DNA of 64,000 nt, taken from Rhodanobacter sp. ANJX3. GTDB taxonomy: Bacteria; Pseudomonadota; Gammaproteobacteria; Xanthomonadales; Rhodanobacteraceae. The notes beneath the pieces were generated by a model, which worked only from the letters and a program-made list of their open reading frames with translations, was not told the DNA's origin and did not search any database. The translations under genes were made by a program, and so were the position numbers. Every line of letters starts with the position of its first letter. Position 1 is the stretch's first letter. Below are positions 8,572-18,665 of the stretch, one piece after another. The stretch covers positions 372,001 to 436,000 of the forward strand of contig NZ_JACHCM010000002.1 in NCBI RefSeq assembly GCF_014200755.1, written 5' to 3'.

Positions 8572-10884
8572 ATGACACGATTGATGATTCGACCCTTGCT
8601 GGCGATCGCTTGCGCCTTATCCACCTGGGGCGCTTGCGCCGCAAACGACGATATCAATCAGCACAGCACGGACATGCTCGGCTTCAGCTCGGGCAACGCC
8701 GCCAAACAGCAAGGCCTCGAACAACGCTTCGACGCGCAGCTCGACCCCGCCGACCAGCGCATCTGGCTCAAGCAGATGTCGTCGCAGCCGAATCAGGTGG
8801 GTTCGCCGCATGACAAGGCGAACGCCGAATTCATGTTGGCGAAGTTTCGCGAGTGGGGCTGGGATGCGCATATAGAAACTTTCGATGTGCTCTACCCAAC
8901 GCCAAAGAAAGTCGCGCTCGAATTGCTCGGGCCGCAGCCCTTCACCGCGGCGTTGAAGGAACCGGCTATTGCCGGTGACGCCACCTCGAACATCCAGGAT
9001 GGCGCACTGCCGCCCTACAACGTCTACGGTGCCGATGGCGACGTCACCGCCGAACTGGTCTATGCCAACTACGGCATGCCGGACGATTACAAGGACCTGG
9101 CCCGTCGCGGCATCGACGTACGCGGCAAGATCGTTCTCACGCGCTATGGCGGCGGCTGGCGCGGGCTGAAACCGAAGCTGGCACAGCAGCACGGTGCTAT
9201 CGGTTGCCTAATCTATTCCGATCCGCACGACGACGGTTATGCCAAGGGCGACGTCTATCCCAAGGGCGGCTGGCGTCCCGCCGACGGCGTGCAGCGCGGT
9301 TCGGTGGCCGACATGCAGGTGTATCCCGGCGACCCGCTGACGCCCGGCATTGGCTCGGTACCCGGTGCCAAACGACTGGCGATCAAGGACGCCACCTCGC
9401 TGCTGAAGATTCCCGTGCTGCCAATCTCCTACGCCGACGCCACGCCGCTGCTGCAGTCGCTGAGCGGGCCGGTGGCGCCGGCCAACTGGCGCGGCTCGTT
9501 GCCGATCACGTATCACGTCGGCCCGAGCACGGCCAAGGTGCATATGACGGTCGAATCGAATTGGGGCCAGAAGCCGGTCTACGACGTCATAGCGAAAATA
9601 AGGGGCAGCACGGCGCCGGATCAGTGGATCGTGCGTGGCAACCACCACGATGGCTGGGTGTTCGGCGCCTGGGATCCGCTGGCCGGCAACGTCGCGCTGA
9701 TGGCCGAGGCCAAGGCGATCGGCGCGCTGGTCAAACAGGGCTGGCGTCCGCAGCGCACGCTGGTCTATGCCAGCTGGGACGGCGAGGAGCCGGGCTTGCT
9801 GGGTTCCACCGAATGGGCCGAGACGCATGCGAAAGAGCTGCAGGCCAAGGCTGTGACGTACGTCAACTCCGATACCAACGGGCGCGGCTTTCTCGGCGCC
9901 GGCGGCAGCCATTCGCTGCAGCATCTGGTCAATCAGGTTGCCGACGGCGTGACCGACCCGGAGACGAAGGTCAGCGTGCGCGAGCGCCTGCGGGCGCACA
10001 TGCTGATCGCCGGCAATGACGACGATGCCAAACCCGAAGCGAAGGACATCGCGAAAATCGCCGCCCAAGGCGGCGACGTGCCGCTGGCCGCACTGGGCTC
10101 GGGCTCCGACTTCAGCGCTTTCCTGGAGCATCTGGGCATTGCTTCGCTCGATCTCGGCTTTGGTGACGAGGACGACAACGCGGGCATCTATCACTCCCAG
10201 TACGACTCATTCGATCACTACGTCCGTTTCGGCGATCCCACCTTCGAATACGGCGTTGCGCTCTCCAAGGTGGTTGGCCACATCGTGCTGCGCAGTGCCG
10301 ATGCCGACGTGGTGCCGATGCGCTTCGGCGATTTCAGCACCACGCTGAATCAGTACGTGGACGAGCTGCACAAGCTTGTCGAGAACACACGCAAAGCCAC
10401 CGAACAACAGCACAAACTGCTCGATGCCCATGCGTTCACTCTAGATGCCGATCCCACCCGGCCGGTTGCACCGCCAGAGCGCGACTCCGACGTACCGACA
10501 ATCGATCTCGCCCCCTTGGATCAGGCCGCAAAACAGCTGACGCAAAGCGCACAGGCTTTCGAAGCGGCTTACGGAAAACGGGCGGCAGCAGGCTTCGACC
10601 TACCGCCAAAACAAGCGCTCGAACTCAGTACTCACATGGCCCGCATGGAGCAGATGCTGACCGATCCGCACGGCCTGCCGACCCGACCGTGGTTCAAGCA
10701 CATGATCTACGCGCCCGGCATGTTGACCGGCTACGGCGTCAAAACCTTGCCCGGCGTACGCGAAGCGCTGGAGGCACGACGCTGGGACGAGGCCAACCAA
10801 TACGCCGCGATTACCGCCAAGGTCATCGACGGTTACCGGCAGCAGCTTGATCAACTTACTGATTTACTCAATTCCCAAAAATAG
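8572..10884 (+). CDS. Secreted M28-family peptidase, glutamate carboxypeptidase II type
   Basis: 770 residues: a signal peptide (to about residue 24), a protease-associated insert (about 150-300, VRGKIVLTRYGG), a co-catalytic zinc M28 domain and a C-terminal transferrin-receptor-like dimerisation helical domain (from about 640). Zinc and catalytic residues are visible in GNHHDGWVFGAWDP (near 356-369), WDGEEPGLLGSTEW (about 402-415, catalytic Glu405 and ligand Glu406), NSDTNGRG and the final His in IYHSQYDSFDHY. This is the full family architecture. Expected role is removal of acidic or other C-terminal residues from peptides outside the cytoplasm. ATG at 8572; another in-frame ATG at 8584. 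Confidence 0.92.
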   Translation: MTRLMIRPLLAIACALSTWGACAANDDINQHSTDMLGFSSGNAAKQQGLEQRFDAQLDPADQRIWLKQMSSQPNQVGSPHDKANAEFMLAKFREWGWDAHIETFDVLYPTPKKVALELLGPQPFTAALKEPAIAGDATSNIQDGALPPYNVYGADGDVTAELVYANYGMPDDYKDLARRGIDVRGKIVLTRYGGGWRGLKPKLAQQHGAIGCLIYSDPHDDGYAKGDVYPKGGWRPADGVQRGSVADMQVYPGDPLTPGIGSVPGAKRLAIKDATSLLKIPVLPISYADATPLLQSLSGPVAPANWRGSLPITYHVGPSTAKVHMTVESNWGQKPVYDVIAKIRGSTAPDQWIVRGNHHDGWVFGAWDPLAGNVALMAEAKAIGALVKQGWRPQRTLVYASWDGEEPGLLGSTEWAETHAKELQAKAVTYVNSDTNGRGFLGAGGSHSLQHLVNQVADGVTDPETKVSVRERLRAHMLIAGNDDDAKPEAKDIAKIAAQGGDVPLAALGSGSDFSAFLEHLGIASLDLGFGDEDDNAGIYHSQYDSFDHYVRFGDPTFEYGVALSKVVGHIVLRSADADVVPMRFGDFSTTLNQYVDELHKLVENTRKATEQQHKLLDAHAFTLDADPTRPVAPPERDSDVPTIDLAPLDQAAKQLTQSAQAFEAAYGKRAAAGFDLPPKQALELSTHMARMEQMLTDPHGLPTRPWFKHMIYAPGMLTGYGVKTLPGVREALEARRWDEANQYAAITAKVIDGYRQQLDQLTDLLNSQK

Positions 10885-10906
10885 TCCAAGCGTTTTGCCG
10901 TTGGAT

Positions 10907-10935
10907 AGAAGGGCGTCCGACACGGGCGCCCTTCT
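10907..10935 (+). terminator. Probable rho-independent terminator after the M28 peptidase gene
   Basis: A perfect 9-bp inverted repeat, AGAAGGGCG and CGCCCTTCT, with an 11-nt loop lies 22 bp after the stop at 10884. The downstream T tract is weak (TCTGCTTG), so efficiency is uncertain. Confidence 0.5.
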
Positions 10936-11087
10936 GCTTGATGAGCCAGGAAAACACTTCAAATCGATGGCACCCTCGGCATTCGACGCCAGGGGACTCC
11001 CACTTCGTGTCGTTCGCTGCTATAACGCGGCAGTGATTCGACCGTGGGAGAGCGGACGAGCACTCTACTGACATAGGGAGCAAGACG

Positions 11088-13091
11088 ATGAACTGGAAGC
11101 GCAGAATCATTGCGTTGGTATTACTCGTATCTGTAACCACCTTGCACGCACAGTCCGTTTCTTTCGCAGATCTCGCGCGCCACATCGAATACGAGAACGT
11201 CAAGATATCGCCCGACGGCGAATACCTTGCCGCAACAGCAGTGGTAAAGGGGAAGACGGCTCTTGCCCTTATCCATATAAGCGACAAAAAGGGCATCATC
11301 GTGCAACCCCGCGAAGGGGACGACGTGATCGATTTTTGGTGGGCGGCCTCGAAACGCGTCATTTATACCGTCGGCACGCGATTCGGCGCACTGGATTCGC
11401 CGCTGGCGACGGGCGAGTTGTTCGGGGTCAATGCGGACGGTGGCAATCCGCAGCTGCTGTACGGCTTTCGCGGCGGCATGAGCACCGGATCGCATATTCA
11501 GCACGCGTCGTCGGAACGAGGCAGCGCTCAGTTCATCCATACAATTAACGATGACCCCAACCACGTGCTGGTAAGTGTCAGCTTGTGGGACGCCGCGGGC
11601 CGAGAAGGTAGCTTGCCGATCGCTTACCGAATGGATGTACGCGATGGCACGATGACGAAAATCATCAGCGCGCCAGCACGTAACATGGAGTTCGTCGCCG
11701 ATCACAAAGGTCACATCCGCTTTGCTTATGGCGATGACGTTTACGGGAACATGCAGGTGTATCAGCATCCACTTGACGCTGAGGGTTGGCAGCTGATGCC
11801 CAAGCCAAGCGCGGAACGTTCAAGGCCTCTGACATTTAATCAAGACGACAGTGTCGTCTACTTCAACTGCGTCGAGGAGAATGTCGGGTTTGCCGTCTGC
11901 AGCTGGGACACCGCCAAACAGACCTGGCAGGTTTTATGGACCAATCCCAAAGTAGAACCGAGGGGCTTGGTCTACGGACCGGCCGATGATGATGTCATCG
12001 GCGTCAGTTTTCAGGATGGACGGGCGGGTGCAGCCTTCTTCAATGGGGACAATACGGACGCCAAAGCGCTGATCATGCTGATGAAACAGTTTCCCGGCGA
12101 AAGCGTGCGTATCGTTTCCGGTTCCAGCGATGGTCACCTGAGCGTCGTGCTAGTCGAAGCCGACGCCGATCCAGGCTCGTTTTATCTCTATGACCGCACT
12201 GCAAAGAAACTCACCCAGCTTCTGGCGCGACAACCCTGGATCCATCCCGAGCAGATGGCGACCAAACAACCTTTCGATGTGACCGCGCGCGATGGAATGA
12301 AACTCGAGGGATACATCAGCTATCCGCCGGGCCACGAAGATGGCAAACATCTGCCGATGGTGGTGTTCGTTCATGGTGGCCCTTACGGTATCCGCGACGA
12401 TTGGGACTACGACCCTTACGTACAGATGATGGCCACGCACGGCTACGCCGTACTGCAAGTCAACTATCGCGGCTCGGGCGGTCATGGCTACGGCTTCATG
12501 CAGGCCGGCTGGGGCGAATGGGGTGGCAAGATGCAGGACGATGTGACCGATGCCACGCACTGGGCGATCGATCAGGGCATCGCTGATTCGCGGCGCATCT
12601 GTATCTTCGGCGGCAGCTACGGCGGTTATGCCGCGCTTGAGGGCGCGGTGAAAGAACCTGACTTGTATAAATGCGCAATTGGCTACGTCGGTGTATACGA
12701 TTTGAAACTGATGTACAGCCGTGGAGATATTCCGCAATCGACATTTGGCAGTAACTATCTAAAAAGGGTGTTGGGCGAAGATACGGAAGTTCTGGCGCAG
12801 CATTCACCAATCAATCAACTCGATCGCCTCAAGGCCAAAGTCATGCTCGTGGTCGGCGGCGAAGACAGGCGCGTGCCCTCCGTCCAGGGGAGCAATCTGC
12901 ATATGGCGCTGGCCAAGCGTGGGATCGCGCACGAGTGGATGGACAAACCCGAGGAAATGCATGGGTTTTACAGCGAGGCCAACGTCAGCGAGCTTTTCAC
13001 TCGCGTCGTGCAGTTTCTAGGCGCGAACTTGGGGCCCGGCGTTAGCGTCACAAATGCGGCCAATGCGAACACGGCAGCGGTATCACATTAA
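11088..13091 (+). CDS. Secreted S9-family prolyl oligopeptidase-like peptidase
   Basis: 667 residues: a signal peptide (IALVLLVSVTTLHAQ), an N-terminal beta-propeller region (about 25-390) and a C-terminal alpha/beta-hydrolase domain. The oxyanion region is VVFVHGGPYGIRDDWDY, the nucleophile motif is GGSYGG with Ser510, and Asp593 in VGGEDRRVP and His625 in EEMHGFY complete the triad. This fits the S9 acylaminoacyl-peptidase/dipeptidyl-peptidase branch, a serine exopeptidase acting on short peptides. There is a low-complexity Ala/Asn tail. GC is slightly lower than neighbours. It is preceded by a terminator-like hairpin, so it is probably its own transcription unit. Confidence 0.92.
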   Translation: MNWKRRIIALVLLVSVTTLHAQSVSFADLARHIEYENVKISPDGEYLAATAVVKGKTALALIHISDKKGIIVQPREGDDVIDFWWAASKRVIYTVGTRFGALDSPLATGELFGVNADGGNPQLLYGFRGGMSTGSHIQHASSERGSAQFIHTINDDPNHVLVSVSLWDAAGREGSLPIAYRMDVRDGTMTKIISAPARNMEFVADHKGHIRFAYGDDVYGNMQVYQHPLDAEGWQLMPKPSAERSRPLTFNQDDSVVYFNCVEENVGFAVCSWDTAKQTWQVLWTNPKVEPRGLVYGPADDDVIGVSFQDGRAGAAFFNGDNTDAKALIMLMKQFPGESVRIVSGSSDGHLSVVLVEADADPGSFYLYDRTAKKLTQLLARQPWIHPEQMATKQPFDVTARDGMKLEGYISYPPGHEDGKHLPMVVFVHGGPYGIRDDWDYDPYVQMMATHGYAVLQVNYRGSGGHGYGFMQAGWGEWGGKMQDDVTDATHWAIDQGIADSRRICIFGGSYGGYAALEGAVKEPDLYKCAIGYVGVYDLKLMYSRGDIPQSTFGSNYLKRVLGEDTEVLAQHSPINQLDRLKAKVMLVVGGEDRRVPSVQGSNLHMALAKRGIAHEWMDKPEEMHGFYSEANVSELFTRVVQFLGANLGPGVSVTNAANANTAAVSH

Positions 13092-13260
13092 GATTTTTTG
13101 ATCTGGGCCGCCGCCCGGTTGACGACGACGGCCAAGACGCCATCCTGCCGCAGGAGCCGCGTTCGACGCCAATAAACACCCAACTCATGGGCTACACCCA
13201 TTCCCCTGCGTTCTGGCAAAGTGTGTCGATAGAGCACGGCGCCAAATCAGGGGAATTAGC

Positions 13261-16011
13261 ATGCGCGTATCCATTCGGCTTTCGTTGACTGCGCTGTTGG
13301 CGCTGGGCATGGGCGCCGCGACGGCGGCCAACGACCCGGCCGATGCGCGGGCATATGCACGTGATCCCGGCCAGCCGATCGATCAGGCGTATACCGACCA
13401 GATCCTGAAGTTCACCACCGATCCGTCGTTCAACTCGCCGCTGACCGACTATTTGCCGGCATCCGCGACCGTGCCGACGCCACAAAAGGTGCTCGGCCAT
13501 ATCGCTGGTGCGCCGAACTATCTGCCCTACTCGGCCGACGTCTATCGTTACTTTCGTGCACTGGCGGCCGCCAGCCCGCGGGTGAAGGTATTCACCATCG
13601 GCAAGACCGAAGAAGGCCGCGAGATGATCGCGGTAGCGATCGCCGACGAAAGCGTGCTGGCCGATCTGGACGCCAACAAGGCACGGCTGGCCAAGCTGGC
13701 CGACCCGCGCAGCATCGGCATGAACGACGAAACGGCCGACCAGCTGGTCGCGCAGTCCACGCCGGTCTACTACATCACCGGCACCATCCATTCGACCGAG
13801 ACCGGCGCGCCCACGGCGCTGATGGAGCTGGCGTATCGCCTGGCAGTGGACGACTCGCCGTACATCAAGCACATCCGCTCGCATGTCATCACGCTGATCA
13901 CGCCGGTGGTCGAAGTCGACGGCCGCGATCGCATGGTGGATCTGTACAACTGGCACCTGGCGCACCCAGGGCAGAACTATTCGCCGCTGATGTACTGGGG
14001 CCACTACGTGGCGCACGACAACAACCGCGACGCGATGGGCATGACGCTGAACCTCACGCGCAACGTCGCCGACACCTATATCGGCTGGCACGCGCAGGTG
14101 CTGCACGATCTGCACGAGTCGGTGCCGTTCCTCTACGACAACACCGTCGGCGACGGCCCCTACAACGCCTGGATCGATCCCATCCTCACCGGCGAGTGGC
14201 AGCAGCTGGGCTGGAACAATGTGCAGGAGCTGACCAAGCTCGGCATGCCCGGCGTGTTCACCCACGGTGACTTCGATACCTGGAGCCCGGGCTATCTGAT
14301 GTTCATCGCCGCCATGCACAACGGCGTCAGCCGCCTGTACGAAACCTTCGGCAACGACGGCGCTGACACGGTCAAGCGCACGCTTAGCCCGAAAGAATAC
14401 GCGCGCACCTGGTACCGGCCGAACCCACCGTTACCCGAGGTCATGTGGTCACAGCGCGACAACAACAACTACGAGCAGACCGGCCTGCTTACTGCACTGA
14501 ATTATTTCTCCGACAACGGCCCGCTGTTCCTGAAAAATTTCTACCTCAAGGGCAAGCGCTCGATCGAGAAGCCGCAGGAAGCCGGCCCGGCGGCATACGT
14601 TTTCCCCGCCGACGAAACGCGCACCGGTTCACAGGCCCAGCTGCTGCACGTGATGCAGCTGCAGCACGTGGAGTTGAGCCGGACCACGTCGCCTGTCACG
14701 GTGACGCTGCCCAAGCAGGGCGACGATCCGAAGGCCAAGGCCACGTCGAAAACCTTTGCCGCCGGCAGCTACGTGGTGCGCATGGATCAGCCCTATTCGC
14801 GCATCGCTGACGCCCTGCTCGACCGCCAGTACTGGTCGCCGAAAGACCCGCAGCAGCATCCCTACGACGACACCGCCTGGTCGATGGGCGACCTGTTCAA
14901 CGTGCAGGTCGTGCGCGTGACCGACAACGCCATCCTCAAGGCGCCGATGAGCGCCGTCAGCGACACCATTACGCCACCGCAAGGCCTGGCCGCGATCGAC
15001 GTGCCCGCTTCCAAACTGCCGCGCATCGCGCTGATGCACACCTGGCTCGATACGCAGACCGAGGGCTGGTGGCGCATGGCACTGGACAAGCTGCACGTGC
15101 CGTATACCTATATCAGCACCCAAGACGTGGCGCGCGGCGGCGACCTGCATGCCAAGTACGACGTGATCCTGTTCGGCCCGATCGGCGGCGTGAGCGCGCA
15201 GCAAATCGTCGACGGCCTGCCGATGTGGGGCAATCCGATGCCGTGGAAAACCACCAAGCTCACGCCGAACCTCGGCAAGATCGATTCCACCGACGACATC
15301 CGTCCCGGGCTAAGTGCCAAGGGTCTGGAAAACCTGAAGCAGTTCGTGCGCGAAGGCGGCCTCCTGGTCACCGCCGAAGACACTGCCAAGTTCGCCATCG
15401 ACAGCGGCCTGGCGCCAGGCGTGTTTGTCACCCCGACGCACAACCTCAAGGTCGTCGGCAGCGTGCTGCAAGGCACGTTTGTCGATCGCAAGAATCCGAT
15501 CGCCAGCGGCTACGCCAGCGATGACCTGGCCCTGTACAGCTCGGTCGGCCAGTCGTTCACCGTCTCCAACCAGGTCACCGGCGACGACGGCCTGCCGAAC
15601 GCGAAGGACTTCCAGCGCCCCACCGGCCGCGGCGGCCCGCACGACACCGATACGCCGGAAGGACGCGCCTCGGTCGCTCCGCCCACATTGCCCGATCCCA
15701 AGCCGTGGCAGCCGACGCCGCTCAATGCCGAGCAGCTGCGCAACAACCCGCTCGCGATTCCCGCCGACCAGCAGCCCAAGGTGATCGTGCGTTACGCCGA
15801 TGCCGACAAGTTGCTGATCGCAGGCCTGCTCGACGGCGGCGATGAAATGGCCGAGCGCGCCGCCGTGGTCGACGCCCACTACGGCAAGGGCAACGTGCTG
15901 CTATTCGCCGGCAACCCGATCTGGCGCGGCGAAACCATCGGCAGCTACGGCCTGGTCTTCAACGCCATCACCCACTTCAATCAATTGGACGGCCAGACGG
16001 CCAAACCTTGA
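13261..16011 (+). CDS. Secreted M14-family zinc carboxypeptidase-like protein (916 aa)
   Basis: 916 residues with a Sec signal peptide (MRVSIRLSLTALLALGMGAATA). The M14 catalytic domain occupies about residues 90-380: the zinc-binding HxxE is in GTIHSTETGAP (His177, Glu180), followed by VVEVDGRDRMVD and GWHAQVLHDLHESVPF, which carries the candidate third His. A long C-terminal region (about 560-916) has a class I glutamine-amidotransferase-like look (ILFGPIGGVSAQQIVDG, FVREGGLLVTAED). Such large M14 proteins are typical of Xanthomonadales and Bacteroidetes. Third in a row of exported peptidases. Its 3' end is convergent with a Sel1 gene. Confidence 0.9.
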   Translation: MRVSIRLSLTALLALGMGAATAANDPADARAYARDPGQPIDQAYTDQILKFTTDPSFNSPLTDYLPASATVPTPQKVLGHIAGAPNYLPYSADVYRYFRALAAASPRVKVFTIGKTEEGREMIAVAIADESVLADLDANKARLAKLADPRSIGMNDETADQLVAQSTPVYYITGTIHSTETGAPTALMELAYRLAVDDSPYIKHIRSHVITLITPVVEVDGRDRMVDLYNWHLAHPGQNYSPLMYWGHYVAHDNNRDAMGMTLNLTRNVADTYIGWHAQVLHDLHESVPFLYDNTVGDGPYNAWIDPILTGEWQQLGWNNVQELTKLGMPGVFTHGDFDTWSPGYLMFIAAMHNGVSRLYETFGNDGADTVKRTLSPKEYARTWYRPNPPLPEVMWSQRDNNNYEQTGLLTALNYFSDNGPLFLKNFYLKGKRSIEKPQEAGPAAYVFPADETRTGSQAQLLHVMQLQHVELSRTTSPVTVTLPKQGDDPKAKATSKTFAAGSYVVRMDQPYSRIADALLDRQYWSPKDPQQHPYDDTAWSMGDLFNVQVVRVTDNAILKAPMSAVSDTITPPQGLAAIDVPASKLPRIALMHTWLDTQTEGWWRMALDKLHVPYTYISTQDVARGGDLHAKYDVILFGPIGGVSAQQIVDGLPMWGNPMPWKTTKLTPNLGKIDSTDDIRPGLSAKGLENLKQFVREGGLLVTAEDTAKFAIDSGLAPGVFVTPTHNLKVVGSVLQGTFVDRKNPIASGYASDDLALYSSVGQSFTVSNQVTGDDGLPNAKDFQRPTGRGGPHDTDTPEGRASVAPPTLPDPKPWQPTPLNAEQLRNNPLAIPADQQPKVIVRYADADKLLIAGLLDGGDEMAERAAVVDAHYGKGNVLLFAGNPIWRGETIGSYGLVFNAITHFNQLDGQTAKP

Positions 16012-16056
16012 TCGAATAGCTAGCTGGCGTACAGTCATCCGACTGGACGACGAACA

Positions 16057-16094
16057 ACGGCATCCATTAGCGCTTTGGATGGCGTCCATGCCGT
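16057..16094. terminator. Candidate bidirectional terminator hairpin
   Basis: Between two convergent genes (stops at 16011 and 16135). Outer arms ACGGCAT (16057-16063) and ATGCCGT (16088-16094) enclose inner arms CATCC/GGATG. No T tract, so termination activity is inferred from position only. Confidence 0.35.
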
Positions 16095-16134
16095 CGTCAG
16101 TCGTTAGCAACACTCGATCGAATTTTACTCGAGA

Positions 16135-16836
16135 CTACTCGGCTGACGCAGAAACGATCGCCCGCATCGCCGGATGATCCATCTGCACCGCGTAGCTGAC
16201 GATGGCGGCCTTTACGTCGGGCGTCGCATCCTCGGCCGCGCGCTTCAGCCATTGCGCGGCGTCTTCGATCCTGCCTTCGGCGACGAGCGCCATGGCCCAG
16301 TTGTACTGCCCGCGAAAATAGCCAGCCTCGGCCGAGCGTCGATACCAGTCGTTGGCCTTGAAGGTGTTGCGCATGACGCCCCAGCCTTCTTCGTAGCAGC
16401 GGGCGAGCAGGTTCATGGCACGGGCGTGGCCCTGCTCGGCGGCCTTGGCGTACCAGTAAGCGGCGCGCTCGGCGTCGCGCTCTACCCCCTGACCATCGAG
16501 ATACATGCGCGCCGCGTTGTATTGCGCCCAGTCGTTGCCGAGCTTGGCCGCATACACGTAGCAAAAAAACGCCTGGGACAGATCAGGGTCTGTACCCCAG
16601 CCCTTTTCAAGGCAGCGCCCGACCATCATGGTGCCTTCGGCGTGACCTTTTTTTCCGGCTCGTTCGAACCAGGCCAGGGCAACCGCCGCGCTTTTTATCG
16701 TGCCGTTGCCCTCGAGCAGCATACGGCCAAACATCACCTGCGCGGTGACCACGCCCTGGTTGGCCAGCCATTGAAGGGTGAGCTCGGAACGATCGGGGTC
16801 GCGCGCCAGAAGGTCGCGTATTTCGTCAGCAGTCAT
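16135..16836 (-). CDS. Sel1-like repeat protein
   Basis: 233 residues built of Sel1-like (TPR-related) repeats. Repeats are seen around GRMLLEGNGTIKSAAVALAWFERAGKKGH, GRCLEKGWGTDPDLSQAFFCY, ARMYLDGQGVERDAERAAYWYAKAAEQGH, ARCYEEGWGVMRNTFKANDWYRRSAEAG and YNWAMALVAEGRIEDAAQWLKRAAED: five units with the A-x-x-x-Y/W-x-x-A-A-E-x-G signature. No signal peptide, so it is likely a cytosolic adaptor for protein-protein contacts. Partner unknown. Single gene between a convergent peptidase and a decayed serine-hydrolase gene. Confidence 0.88.
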   Translation of the reverse strand: MTADEIRDLLARDPDRSELTLQWLANQGVVTAQVMFGRMLLEGNGTIKSAAVALAWFERAGKKGHAEGTMMVGRCLEKGWGTDPDLSQAFFCYVYAAKLGNDWAQYNAARMYLDGQGVERDAERAAYWYAKAAEQGHARAMNLLARCYEEGWGVMRNTFKANDWYRRSAEAGYFRGQYNWAMALVAEGRIEDAAQWLKRAAEDATPDVKAAIVSYAVQMDHPAMRAIVSASAE

Positions 16837-16942
16837 GCTGGTGCAACCACTGGCGGCATTGAGGCATGCGTCATTATACGAGGCCGAAAACCCCGGTGCT
16901 ACGCCATCTGTCGGGGATCAGGCCCTTGATACCGGCGATATG

Positions 16943-17706
16943 TCAGTGGACAGCAGCGGATACGTCGTCGACCAGGCGCACCAGTCCCTGCATATCGAAC
17001 CACGGCGGATCGACCGTCGAGCCAAACCGCACTATCACCAGATGCTTCGACGGCACTATGACGATGCGCTGCCCGTTCATGCCGGAGGCGAAATAAGCGT
17101 CCGGTGGCAGACCATCGATGCGCGGCGCCTTGTCGCCCGCTGCGGCCACATTGGTCCAAAAGCCAGCGCCGTACGGCGCGTCCAGCGTTGGGCGGGCCGA
17201 AAACGCGGCCCACCCAGCCGGCAGGAGGCGCCGTCCGTTCACCACGCCATCGTCGAGATAAAGCTGGCCGAAGCGCGCCCAGTCACGCGCCGAGGCGTAG
17301 ATACGGGTGGAACCGATCAGCGTCTGCGCACCGTCGAATTCCATCGACACGTGATGCATGCCGAACGGTTCGAGCTGCTGCTTCTGGGCGAAGTAATAGG
17401 TCGACAGGCTGACGAAGTGTCCGTGCCAATCCGTCGTGATGCGGCGATTGGCACAGTTCACCGCGTAGTGCAGGCCGCGCTTGAGCGGCTTCAATCCCTC
17501 GTCGTAGGCATAGCTTTCGGTAAACGCTCGCTCCGGTGTCAGGCCCTCGACGAACACGCCCGAACAGATCACTTCGGCACTGCTCGCCGTGGCGACGCGA
17601 ATCGCATGGTCCGATCGCTTCCAGAAAAAAGCGCGGCGAGAATCACCAGCACAGCACCCAGTGCACAGGCCACCCGGACCCCGAACGACCTTCCCCGCTT
17701 GGACAT
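16943..17706 (-). pseudogene. Broken serine hydrolase (class C beta-lactamase-like) gene
   Basis: Remnant of a secreted beta-lactamase-family serine hydrolase. The reading frame starts at the ATG at 17706 (MSKRGRSFGVRVACALGAVL, a membrane/signal segment) and shifts near 17630 in a run of six T (coding strand); restoring a seventh T would join it to the downstream frame, which reads SSAEVICSGVFVEGLTPERAF. That second frame is also internally deleted: N-terminal family sequence (YAVNCANRRITTDWHG) passes directly into C-terminal sequence (STYYFAQKQQLEPFGM, then STRIYASARDWARFGQLYL), so about 200 residues including the SxxK nucleophile and YxN motif are missing. The product cannot be an active hydrolase. 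Confidence 0.8.
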
Positions 17707-17744
17707 GTGTATCCCCGTTACGTGATGTCTCGAACCCAACCGGC

Positions 17745-18665
17745 CTAGCCGAACCTGGCAGCCGTCAGCGTCGCCGAAACATCCCATAGGCGTGCCGCCG
17801 CCGCAACGTCGTTGGCCCGGGCCGAAATTCTCGCGGGCGCGGGCGCGCCCTTGATTTCGGAGAATCCGTCCGGACCGTAGTAACCGGCGTTTTTGGCGTC
17901 GGGTGACGTGGCGGCATAAATCGTGGGCAAAGCACCGGCCTCTGCCGATTGGCCGAAGATATGGACAAACCACAGGCTGAACTTGCTGGCCAAGCCATCG
18001 CTACCCAGGCCATTGGCGATCAACGCCGTGGTGGCGATGCCGGGATGTGCGGCGTTGCTCATCAGGCCCCAGCCATTGGCATCGCTGCGGCGCTGCAGCT
18101 CCAGCGCAAACATCAGCATGGCCAGCTTGGACTGACCGTAGGCCCTGTTCGGCGTATAGCTGCGTTCGAGCTGGAGATCGTCGAAATGTATCTTGCCGAA
18201 GCGATGCATCACGCTGCTGAGGTTGACCACGCGCGGCGCAGGTGACTTGCGCAGCAGCGGCAGCAGCTGTGCAGTGAGCGCGTAGTGGCCCAGATAATTG
18301 ACGCCCAGTTGCATCTCGAAGCCGTCGGCCGTGACCTGGCGCTGCGGCAGGGCCATCACGCCCGCGTTGTTGATCAGCAGATCCAGCGGCCGGCCTTCGG
18401 CATGTAGCCGTCGGGAAAAGTCCGCAACCGATGCGAGTTTCGATAGATCGAGAGATTCCAGTCTTACCTTCGCCCCCGGCGAAAGCGCGCGTATTTTCGC
18501 CAGCGCCTCGTTGCCCTTTTGTTCGCTGCGCACCGCCAGAATCACCTCGGCGCCCGCGTTGGCCAGAGCCAACGCCGCTTCGTAACCGATGCCGCTATTG
18601 GCCCCGGTTACCACGGCGCGCTTGCCAAGCTGTGAGGGAATGTCGTTCACCGTGAAGCCGCTCAT
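17745..18665 (-). CDS. Short-chain dehydrogenase/reductase
   Basis: 306-residue SDR of the retinol-dehydrogenase/WW-domain-oxidoreductase-like group. Cofactor loop TGANSGIG (20-27), LLINNAGVM (97-104), catalytic Ser in NLSSVMH (148-154) and YGQSK (176-180, Tyr176/Lys180) are intact; the Arg after the second strand (AVRSEQKG) suggests NADP preference. The start ATG overlaps the stop of the upstream MBL-fold hydrolase gene (ATGA at 18662-18665), so the two are translationally coupled. Both are probably controlled by the divergent TetR gene and the palindromes at 19804-19867. Substrate unknown. Confidence 0.92.
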   Translation of the reverse strand: MSGFTVNDIPSQLGKRAVVTGANSGIGYEAALALANAGAEVILAVRSEQKGNEALAKIRALSPGAKVRLESLDLSKLASVADFSRRLHAEGRPLDLLINNAGVMALPQRQVTADGFEMQLGVNYLGHYALTAQLLPLLRKSPAPRVVNLSSVMHRFGKIHFDDLQLERSYTPNRAYGQSKLAMLMFALELQRRSDANGWGLMSNAAHPGIATTALIANGLGSDGLASKFSLWFVHIFGQSAEAGALPTIYAATSPDAKNAGYYGPDGFSEIKGAPAPARISARANDVAAAARLWDVSATLTAARFG

